This document shows positions 34,501 through 43,182 of a stretch of DNA of 43,800 bases, piece after piece (within the stretch, counting starts at the first letter, position 1; each line of letters starts with the position of its first letter). Both the position numbers and the translations under genes were made by a program. The DNA lies in contig JARBJD010000480.1 in assembly GCA_033064195.1 (NCBI GenBank), positions 1 to 43,800 on the forward strand, in the 5' to 3' direction. Below the pieces are notes generated by a model. That model saw only the letters and a program-made list of their open reading frames with translations. It was not told the origin of the DNA and searched no databases. The DNA is from Blattamonas nauphoetae. Its lineage: Eukaryota > Preaxostyla > Oxymonadida.

Positions 34501-34939
34501 GAAACCCAGATGGACTCAGGCGACACAAGTTTTCTAAATCGATTCATGGCACGCCTCTTCGCCGAACGGGATTGGTACGTCACGACTCTTCGGTGAGGAC
34601 AACGTAAATATGCAACTTAAAATGCCCAACGTCACACATCATGACCCGGCAGACTGTCTCGTCCTGAACGAGATATCATGCAGATTCGACACAGGGATAC
34701 CCCGTAATGGGTCGCACTACGTATCACAAGAGGTTGTAGCATCCGATAAGATCATGCGGAATGTCAGATGATTGTCATCCGTGTAAGTGGAGGAAGGAAG
34801 GTGGCTCAATGTGGAGTAGTGGATGGAGACGAAACCTCTTGAGCGAGGGGGAGAGACAACCAAGGTGTGTTTTCTTCACGAGCGGGAGAGAGCGATGTGG
34901 AGGAGAGATGGAAGTATGAGTGTATTGGGAGGAAATGAA

Positions 34940-35209
34940 GTTCTCCCCACCTCGATGTGAGACACGAGCATGGGTTGAGATATTGTTCTCCCCACCTCGA
35001 TGTGAAACACGAGCATGGGTTGAGATATTGTTCTCCCCACCTCGATGTGAAAAGCGAACATGGGTTGAGAGGAAGTTCTCCCCACCTCGATGTGAAAAGC
35101 GAACATGGGTTGAGAGGAAGTTCTCCCCACCTCGATGTGGAATGCGAGCATGGGTTGAGAGGAAGTTCTCCCCACCTCGATGTGGAATGCGAGGATCGGA
35201 GGAGAGGAT
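34940..35209. repeat. 45-base minisatellite, six copies
   Basis: Six units of exactly 45 bases start at 34940, 34985, 35030, 35075, 35120 and 35165, each beginning GTTCTCCCCACCTCGATGTG. Variants occur in adjacent pairs (units 1-2, 3-4 and 5-6 share sub-types), so the array probably grew by stepwise duplication. 45 is a multiple of three, so frames on both strands stay open through it; those are artefacts of periodicity. It lies inside the DIRS fossil. Confidence 0.9.
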
Positions 35210-35485
35210 TAGTGACTGATCCCAATGGGATCAGCGTTGAGGGGAGCTGGGACGAAGAGGCAGTGATGTGGGAGATGGGCAGAGATTGATCAAGATGCTT
35301 CCAAATCACTGTCAAGAAAGAGCCCAGCTCCCCTCCGATTTTCATTCTCATTAGATCACGAGCTTTCATCCAGGCGGTGTCAGCTCACTTGAGATCACGG
35401 CCTAACTCTGGTACTAAAAGATATACTTTCTTTGTTCTCACTCCTTCTTCTCAGTTTCACCTCTCCCTTTGGTACCCTTTCAATA

Positions 35486-35566
35486 CTCGTATGTTGAGGG
35501 ACCCGGTTTGGTTGTGGACTGAGATTTATCGAAGTCCTTTAACAACAAACCGGGGACATCAACATA
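35486..35566 (-). repeat. internal complementary region of the DIRS fossil
   Basis: Composed of two adjoining parts. Bases 35486-35537 are the reverse complement of the outer 52 bases of the left terminus. Bases 35538-35566 are the reverse complement of the last 29 bases of the right terminus (35881-35909). Both matches are perfect by eye. The join reads AAGTCC|TTTAAC. Circle-junction complementarity is the hallmark used by DIRS elements to template their ends. Confidence 0.8.
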
Positions 35567-35843
35567 GAGTCCTGACACACACCGACTCAAACTCGTGTCA
35601 GTGGTCCTGATTGTGGTCAACCCACACGGGTGATCCTTAGTATCACCTGATGGGTCGTTTTCGGCCCTGTTCCCCCAGTTTTTGTTCCCTGGTAGGGATT
35701 TCTGGGTAAGATCCAATCAGGAATACCTTTTTTTTTTGACATCAACAGCCCTATATGGGCAGAACCGTCATGGTGAACATTACGTTCCTTTGATGGGATT
35801 TTTGGGAACAGATAAAACTTTAGTTGTGTTTGGTCTTCTTGGT

Positions 35844-35909
35844 TTAGGCCAGCCCTTATTAAATGCATGGCACTCTCTCGTATGTTGATGTCCCCGGTTT
35901 GTTGTTAAA
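35844..35909 (-). repeat. right inverted terminal repeat of the DIRS fossil
   Basis: Reverse complement of the left repeat: TAGGCCAGCCCTTATTAAAT and onward matches 31503-31549, then an outer part that differs from the left end by several substitutions (TGTCCCC versus GGGACCC) and ends GTTGTTAAA. The element boundary is uncertain by a few bases because of the A-run. Confidence 0.75.
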
Positions 35910-37095
35910 AGGTTGGGAGGAGGGTCTTTCTCGATCCCCACAACTCGTAGTTCGAACTCGTCATCCCACCCTTCTTCTCTCAAAAGCACTTCTCGTCTCT
36001 TCTGCCGCTCTTGGTTGCTTCGTCTCCAGTTTTGTGTCCTGCTTCCGATGCTCGCGATGAGTTTTCGAACCAGCAGTTCATTCTCCATCACTGCCGTCTC
36101 TCTCACTTCCCATCTGACGATCTCCGACACCAACTCGGTGTCGTACTCGTTTGAGTGGAGTCCTATAAGAGAACAGTGGGCGATTCTGAGTTCGAGTCAG
36201 TCCACCCGAAACGATCATCGAACAGCGAGGTCGCCAGTAGTGTGGTCATCCACGACACGAACGATGCATCTGTGTCGGTTTTGGTGTGGAGTGGGTGGGT
36301 GGGAGAGGAGGAAGGTGATTGCGGGGTTGGAGGTGCTGTTTGGGTGGAGTTTGGCCTGAACACAGAATGTGTGGAGATGTGCTGATCGAGTGAGGTTGTG
36401 AGAACAGTGGGCGATAATGATTCAACCTGGGGTTCGAGAAGTGTTCGAGGAATCCCAAGACTGGACAGGTTGAGTTTGCGGGCCGACAGAGATCGAGGAA
36501 GAAGGAACAAGACGGTGTAAGTATGATGTAAAGCGATCGATTTTGACGATCGATTGGGAGGAGTGTCTGGAATTCAGAGATCATAGTTTGGAGTGTCTTT
36601 ATCAGGGCAGCAAAGAAATTGAGACCAGAATATTGCGGAAGTGGGGAGGATGATGATTTGCCGATTTTGTTGAATATGGAAGTGATGACATGATGAGAAG
36701 AAGTTGGAGATCAACAAACCGATTCCAATACAGGACACATCGACCAATCTCCAAATTGGCTGATGAGGAATGAAGGGATTTCAGAAGAAAAACAAGATCG
36801 AACGAATGATGGTGACTTCGAATCTGAAAGAAAGCAAGAAAGTATGTTCGATCACAACGAATAAAACCACATACAAATAATCGAGATCAAGTTCAACAAT
36901 TCAGCCTGAAAAGCGAGTATGATCAACAATGAAAAGGTGACACCATAAGTCTCGATGAGTTCTTCCAATGACTGTCTAGTTTGGTGTGAAATCAGCGAAA
37001 TCTGTATGGAAGGAAATACTGAACTCTGCTTCTGCAGTTCTCAAACACTTGAACCTGTATTCTTGATCCAACCGTTGTCAATTTCTTTCAATCCA
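35910..37095. other. right flank of the DIRS fossil and upstream region of copy C
   Basis: A minus-strand frame at about 35960-36133 is charged (RTQNWRRSNQERQKRREVLL), and a second at 36163-36510 is Ser/Thr/Pro-rich, with a stretch resembling one left of the element (see 30773-31237). No splice chain or motif supports a gene. 36560-37095 has short frames only and should include the promoter of copy C. Confidence 0.35.
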
Positions 37096-39317
37096 ATGCT
37101 GCCCTCTGAGACTCAATCAACCATCTCAAATGCACTTGGCACTGGTTACACCTCTGACAGACTGGTTTGATACATCAGTGTTGCAGTTGAATTGTTCTAC
37201 GGGACTTCTATTTGCGCCCAATTCGCGTTCATTTTCCCATCCTTACAATGCACTTATATCTCTTCTGAATTATCACAACTCATCTTAAAATGATTGTCTT
37301 TCAGATGGAGGAATTTAGGAGATGTGAAAGTGAGTTCAAGAATGGTGATGAAACTGTCCAATTCAAGATCGCTCATTCTGTGTTCAACATTCTCACATCA
37401 GGTCTGTCACATGATTCTCTCAAGATTCTTGGATTATTTGCGAACACATTCTTTTGATTTGGATTATTTATTTCTCCCTTCTTGTGATGTCTCAGAACCA
37501 TCAAAGATGAAAGAACGAAGTGCGATTGGGATTCGGAGTGGATTGTTGGAGAGATTTTCGGAACGACTTTCTTCGGAATGTTCATCCAGCCTTTCCGTGT
37601 GTCTCTCTTCTTCTCTCCGTCTGATGATATTTCTGATTCTCTTTTTGATTCTCTTTTTGATTGATTGTGTGATGGATTGTGTGTGTTCAGGGAGTTCTGT
37701 CGAGTGTGATTTTCGTGATGGTGACATCAGTGTCGGAAGGACGACCTCGACTTCGGAGTGACTTGATTCCTTCTCTGCTTGCGCTCTCCTCTGTTTGTTC
37801 CTCTCTTTCTCCATATCTCCTCTATCTCCTTCTTTATTTTCTTCTTTCACCTGTTCTGGTTGTTGTTATCGTTGTTGTTTATTTGATCAGCATGCAGACA
37901 GTTCGTTGTCCACACCGGCCATACACTCACTTGGGTCTGATCTCTTCCCTCTCCTTCGTCTTTCTTTCATCTCTTCTATCTCTCCAACTAATTTCTTTCG
38001 ATTTGTTTTGATTTGATTTGTGTTTGGAGTCTTCTGTGTGGAGGAAGTCTTTCGTGTGTGGAAGTGGAGGGAGTGTTGAGTTCGGGAATTGTTGAGAGAC
38101 TTTGCACTCGAATTGAGACAAAATCAAGCGAAAGGGATGTTCTGCCGACACTTGTTGTTTTGGACCGATTGTGCAGTGGCCTTCGCTCTCACATTGACAA
38201 CGAACAGCATTCGAAATCAACAGACAAGAAGAATGAAGAATGGAAAGAAGATTCGTTCTCGCTGACTCGTCGTTGTGGATTCGCCCTCTCTCGGATTCAG
38301 CAAGCTGTGGTCGCAGCAGGAAAATCCCTTGAACATGCTAACCCAAGTCACGCTGATGTGAAGATACAACTCCAAAATCAGATTGGAGGAATGCTGTTTC
38401 GACACTTCTCTTCAGTGATCATCACACCGAAAGTGGAGATTGGAGAGATTGGGATTGACTTGGCAGCTGTTCGGAGGGAGATGGAGGACAAAATGAGAGA
38501 GATGGAAGCAGAAAGAGAAATCAATCAACAGGAAAGAGAGAAGGAGAAAGAAATAGCGAGAAGAGCGGAAGAGGAGAGACAGAGAGAGTTCTCGAGGAAG
38601 ATGAGAGAGATGGAAGAGATGAAGAGGATGAACGAAAAATGGATTGAAGAAGGACGACAGAGGGAGGAAGAGAAGAAGAGAGAAGAGGAAAGGAAGAGAG
38701 AAGAAGAAAGGAAGAGAGAAGAAGAAAGGAGGAGAGAAGAGGAAGAGCGACGAAAGAATATGAAGGAAGGAGCAGCAGCAATCGAAGTATTCCAACGCGA
38801 CAAGTTCACTCTTTCTGGAAATGTGTTCACAAAAACTGAAGGAGGCAATTTCCATCTTATCTCGCATTCATTCGGAGCTGTTGTCGTGCGAATCACTTTC
38901 ATCATCCGAGCCATCAACAGTTCTGTTTGTTTCGGGTTGATTTCGACACATCTGACAGAACAGGCAAAGACAGGACAGAAATGGTTCATGATGATGAAAG
39001 GAGGAGCGGGATGGAATTGTCATTCGAGTTCTCGTTATTCGATACAGAACAACACACTTTCGCACAATGGATCAGCATGCAAGGCAGGAGCAGTTGGACA
39101 GCGAGTGGTGATGGAGGCAGATGGACGAGAAGGAAAGCGAACATTGAAGGTGTCGCAAGATGGAGAGACACAGCCAGTCTTCTTCTCCAACATTCCTGTT
39201 CCCTTCCGATTCGTTGTCCATCCAAACAACACAGGGAATTCAGTTGAGATTGTGTCATCAGAAGTGCTTCAAGAACCATCGATGGTTGGAGGGAGTTTGG
39301 AAGTGAAGATGGACTAA
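37096..39317 (+). CDS. copy C: armadillo-like / coiled-coil / SPRY-like protein, six exons
   Basis: Exons: 37096-37164, 37305-37401, 37496-37596, 37691-37792, 37891-37934 and 38030-39317 (TAA). Exon lengths 69, 97, 101, 102 and 44 are identical to copies A and B, introns are GT..AG of 94-140 bases, and the spliced product is about 566 residues. N-terminal helices resemble armadillo repeats (GLLERFSERLSSECSSSLSG, VIFVMVTSVSEG, IPSLLALSS, then ADSSLSTPAIHSLGLLCGG). A helical middle, a Glu/Arg coiled coil that is lengthened by repeats of KREEERKREEE, and a C-terminal SPRY/B30.2-like domain follow (FTLSGNVFTKTEGGNFHLIS, VVVRITFIIRAINSSVCFGL, SNIPVPFRFVVHP, GGSLEVKMD). The SPRY-like half differs from copy B at roughly 30% of positions, whereas the first 457 bases of exon 6 look identical. 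Probably cytosolic and probably alive. Function unknown; SPRY-like domains usually bind protein partners. Confidence 0.83.
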
Positions 39318-39581
39318 TCCGAGCTCTTCTCTTTTCACACTCGCTTTCACTTCATTCTTCTTCATTCTCTTCCTCTTTTCACAAAACAGCCACCACAGAA
39401 AGAGAAACACATCGAGGAGAGATTCACATTTCAGTGATTGTCGACGAATGGCTTTCTCAGTTCGGGAGGTCTCTCTCAATCCCCACTAATTGCTTTTATG
39501 ATTCCTGTTGTTCACCTGTACTGATAATTGAAAAGTGATTTCGGCATACATTCGGTATGTATGTCAAGATTCGGTATGTAT
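39318..39581. other. 3' flank of copy C with a 19-base tandem duplication
   Basis: ATTCGGTATGTATGTCAAG occurs at 39550-39568 and starts again at 39569; the second unit is interrupted after ATTCGGTATGTAT by the MITE at 39582 and resumes at 39971 (ATGTCAAG). No gene. Confidence 0.6.
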
Positions 39582-39970
39582 CAGTCAGTTTGATAAATGG
39601 TAACAGGTCCCACTTTCTCCGTCAATGGGACGATCAATTCTGACAGGTTACACAGACATCACAAATAGTGCTCCTTTCGTTCAAAACAAGGATTTACGAC
39701 CACAAGACTTGAAAGAACTGAATAATAATATCTAAATATTCTTTCTTAGTCTGATATGCCCGTCGGCCCCATTCTTCGTTCTTCCAAGATCTCGGAAGAC
39801 GATACAAACCGGAGACCATCTCATTCTTTCTCTGAAGATTATTGATTCTTGTTCCATTTCATTCGTATTTGAAGATTTTTATGTCTAAATAGAATCAATT
39901 CAATGAAATGAAATACGATCGTCCCATTGATGACAAAAGTGGGACCTGTTACCATTTACCAAACTGACTG
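39582..39970. mobile_element. MITE with about 55-base terminal inverted repeats
   Basis: The left end CAGTCAGTTTGATAAATGGT and the reverse complement of the right end (CAGTCAGTTTGGTAAATGGT) match over about 55 bases with about six differences, down to ATGGGACGATC. The 389-base element has no coding frame. Its insertion split a unit of a 19-base tandem repeat, so the target can be rebuilt: GTAT before and ATGTCAAG after, implying a 2-base AT duplication. Mobilised by an unknown transposase elsewhere in the genome. Confidence 0.8.
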
Positions 39971-40170
39971 ATGTCAAGCCCATCTGACGCAACATCACTA
40001 TCAGATTTTGCAACAGCCAGATATGCAAATTGAAGAAAGGGCATCAATACATACCATCACGGGGAGAAGAGTCGGTTGGAAATGTTACTCGAAAGTTATC
40101 GATCATTTGTATTCATTTTTGTGTCTTTCCATTTCATGTGCTCTATCTGCTTTTTATGAGGATATGTTGT
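39971..40170. other. short spacer between MITE and repeat R copy 2
   Basis: No gene or motif recognised. Confidence 0.35.
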
Positions 40171-40702
40171 TATTCATTTATGATGTTAAGAGGACGGACG
40201 AAGGACAAAATCTTGAGGACAGAGGACAGGGGTCCTGTCCTCCTCGGAAAATCAGCTTTGTTTTCCTCCATTTCATCTGAATTCACCTTCTCTCTGTTCT
40301 TCAAACACTCTTTGTCTCTATTCGGACCTGTTCAATGCCAGAGAATGCTTCAAAATGTCTGAAAAGAAGGTTCTTCACCCCGCACTTTTTTCATGGAATT
40401 TTCTGACTATATAGCAGACTTGATCCTTCAATATTCGATCATATCCATCGTATGACATTAAAAAGGGCGTTAATATGTGTGAAAATCAGTTTGGTGGTGA
40501 ATCACGAGCCGTAGGGGCTCTGTCTCCTAAACTCCTATTTAGGAGTTTAGAGGACGATCGGCCCAAGAGAGGACAAAGAGGAGGACAAATCGGACAAGCA
40601 CCTTATATTCACACTGGAACTTTCTCTCAATTAGTTCATCCAACTTCTGCACTTATCTCAAAAGAGGACAAATCGGACAAATCGGACATGTCCGATTTGT
40701 CC
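40171..40702 (-). repeat. interspersed repeat R, copy 2 (inverted)
   Basis: Reverse complement of 21742-22245. It starts at TATTCATTTATGATGTTAAG (40171-40190) and ends at a perfect 28-base palindrome (40675-40702: GGACAAATCGGACA and its complement). The part nearest the palindrome (40480-40690) is close to copy 1 and includes the shared TTGGATGAACTAATTGAGAG in reverse complement; the distal part is more diverged. Contains the near-palindrome AAACTCCTATTTAGGAGTTT. Confidence 0.75.
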
Positions 40703-41085
40703 CGATCCTCTTCCCCACGATGAGTTGTCTTCGTCATCTCTTTTCTTTCAGGACCTCTCATTCCGCAATTTGACTTCCGTTCTACATTCAACCCTTCTAT
40801 TGTCGGGTTCTAAATCAATTTTGTCTGTGTTGAATCCAAATTCGTGAAAAACCACTTGACCCAGAATTGACTCCTCTTCTTCTTGTCATTGATATCGTAT
40901 CGAATTAATCTGGTGAAAAATCACTCCATCAGTATGCATCTCCGCTGTTATTACCCTCTTCTTCCCATGTTTCTCATCATTTATCCGACATAGATGACTT
41001 GATCGTGAAACAATCTGAAATAAACAGAAAGAAATGAAATAGGAAAAACTCCCAACATCAGTATGCATCTTTATTGTTTCTATAC
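40685..41085 (+). repeat. interspersed block L, copy 2
   Basis: Direct-orientation match to 22738-23135, with the CATCAGTATGCATCTYY phrase at 40929 and 41057 and the same 128-base period. Here block L directly abuts and shares the palindromic end of the inverted repeat R, whereas in copy 1 about 490 bases separate R and L and R has the other orientation. No coding frame. Confidence 0.55.
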
Positions 41086-41199
41086 TCATTTTCATCAATT
41101 AGCCGAACCACATACCTCCTCTGTTCTTCCGAACAACACGGAGAACTTCAAGGACATCCCGTTCCCGACACTGTCCATAACTCCGCCTTTCTCTTTGTC

Positions 41200-43180
41200 A
41201 GAACGTGATTTGAAGGAACCAATCACCTCTTCAGATTTGACACAATCTCCGACTCACTAACAATCGAGAACTGTATCGAAGCCAAACGGAAGGAGGATCT
41301 GAACGTGCCGCTCTCCGAAAATAGGCTACTGCCACAGAATGAAACAGATTCCCTCATCGTACACACGGGAAATGATGTGTTGAGCGGGTCTTATTCATGC
41401 AAAGAATTGCGGAACGAACGTGGGCAGCCAATTTACAACCAGCCTCCGATGATTAGGCGGATGACTCACTTTTTCTCGATCAACTTCCGAAACAAACCAC
41501 CAAGTGCGACTCTGACGATATTTCATCATTCTGCTCTGACTTGCGATTGAAGAGAAGCCGACACGAGAAAATGGCGATCAAGACGGATTTCACCGCATAC
41601 TCGATTTAAAATACGATAAATATTATGAGCATCAGTACCTAGTCTCATCAATGACGATGAATCTTCGAGGAAAAGAAACAAGAATCTATTCTACATGGTT
41701 GGTGGACGAAGCTCGTCAACATGAATCTCGGACGTGGAAAAACAAAGCAAACTACCATGAAGAAACGATCAAATTCATATTTATCTTCTCAAATTGTTCG
41801 ATTTATGTTTCATGGATGATAATTGATTGTCGAGGGATGTTTCTTTCGAACGGACAACTCTCGAACTCCAACGTGGTCATTTCGTCAAGCATGATCATCT
41901 CAAATCCTGCATGTTCCCCATTTATGCTTGTCTGTTCTGAGGTGAACGATGGATGTTCAATTTCTTTCATTGACGTTGTTCCCAGATCGAGTGAACTTCG
42001 GACACTCCTTCCACTGATTGCCTTTTCCCCAATCCGCAAATTCTCCTCCGCCCAACCACCCTGCTCTGAGATAAACAGTGCAGCTTCTGTCAGCTGCTCC
42101 GGTCTCCTCATTCACGTCACCAGCCTCGTTCTTGGAACTGGTCCTCTCCTCTCTCCCAGGACACTTTCGACAGAACAGAATCAAGTCGTACCGACTCAAC
42201 TCACAGTTGACTCATCTCTCCTCTCTTCCCGCCTCCTGACACAATGAGCTCGAACCAACTTAGTGGAACAGGGTGTGTGGACTCAACAACGGAGAATCCC
42301 TCGTCTGCTCGAACGTCTCCTTCACCCCTTGCCGCCTCCTTCAACAGAATCATCCAGAAATCAACGGCATCGTTCAAAACCACATCACGTTCAGTCGCTG
42401 TTTGTTCATGGCGTGTTCAGCGCAGTTTGATGGAAGTGCGACACTCTCCGGCCCTTCCTCTCGCCTGCATCTCAGGCTCGGTTTTCCAGCCAGTCTCTGC
42501 CTCATACTCTTCATGGACTGCTGCCGTCCTCCCTCTGAAGGCGAGGTGAGTTGTGCCATGCGCCTCGCAGACAGCTCCGGGCTCGTTCTGGACGGCGTGA
42601 TATTCAGAGGAATCGACTCTTCAGAAGGGATGGAGTTCGTGCTCCAGAACCCAGGGTGCTCGTCGTTGTTCGCAACAAGAATCACGAACTGTGACTCCAC
42701 GACAATTGCCGAGAATTACCTGATCGTTGACGAGGACAGACTGGACAGTACGCTGATCCCTCATCCAACACAAAACGCCATCACCAGCAGGATCTTGTAT
42801 AATCTTCTCGACGAGGCCACAGCGACTCTTCAGAGATTCGCAGAATCGGCCGTCGAAGGAAGGATGATCGCCACCCCTTTCGCTTCCTCATCTTCGATTT
42901 TCCAGAGCTTGACACACAATCTGCTCTCAGTGAAGTGCACATCCGACGAATTCATCGTCGATCCTTCGATTCAATCATCAACTCATTCAATATTCCTCTC
43001 AACATGCGTCCTCACCCTCAACAGTGGTCACCTTATCCCAATCACCTCGTTCTGATGGTACTGTCGTTCACTTCACCGGACAGGCCATCACTGACGCGCT
43101 TCACAACCACTCTCGACACAGTAGTCCTGACTACGTGAGATACACTCAGAGTGGACTCGGAATGCCGACAGGAACTTTCA
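41200..43180 (+). pseudogene. decayed beta-helix surface protein running into a minisatellite
   Basis: Frames in changing register carry the beta-helix pattern. At 41240-41270 is SDSLTIENCIEA. At 41840-42130 are SNSNVVISSSMIISNPACSP, GCSISFIDVV and SAASVSCSGLLIHVTSL. The longest clean part is 42273-43055 (about 260 codons) with GLNNGESLVCSNVSFTPC, ITFSRCLFMACSAQFDGSAT, GLVLDGVIFRGIDSSEGMEF and SVKCTSDEFIVDPS. A last piece in another frame, SDGTVVHFTGQAITDAL (43050-43105), leads to TFTLHDLPSFLS and then the tandem array. Upstream of 42240 the frame is broken several times. No signal peptide, Pro stalk or membrane helix is inside the window. The 42273-43055 segment looks recently open, so part of this may belong to a gene with introns that I could not resolve. 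Confidence 0.55.
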
Positions 43181-43182
43181 CT

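Larger units (their letters stand above)
31464..35909. mobile_element. fossil DIRS-type (tyrosine-recombinase) retroelement
   Basis: Recognised by its ends. The left terminus begins GGACTTCGATAAATC at 31464. The right terminus ends GGTTTGTTGTTAAA at 35909. The two ends are inverted repeats of each other over a core of about 46 near-identical bases plus a diverged outer part. Near the right end, 35486-35566 is the exact reverse complement of the junction that would form if the right terminus were joined to the left one in a circle. This is the internal complementary region that defines DIRS elements. No target duplication is evident, as expected. The interior (about 4.4 kb, short for the family) has no long open frame; a weak RNase H-like block lies near 32860-32960. 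It is heavily broken, with many interruptions, and contains a 45-base minisatellite. Strand of the coding interior could not be fixed with confidence; the ICR lying at the right suggests plus. Confidence 0.72.

Noticed and set aside
34806-35369. 187-codon minus-strand frame and several plus-strand frames
   Set aside because: They are produced by the 45-base minisatellite, whose period is a multiple of three.
31464-35909. Ordinary terminal-inverted-repeat DNA transposon
   Set aside because: The internal segment complementary to the joined ends is not expected for such elements but is diagnostic for DIRS.
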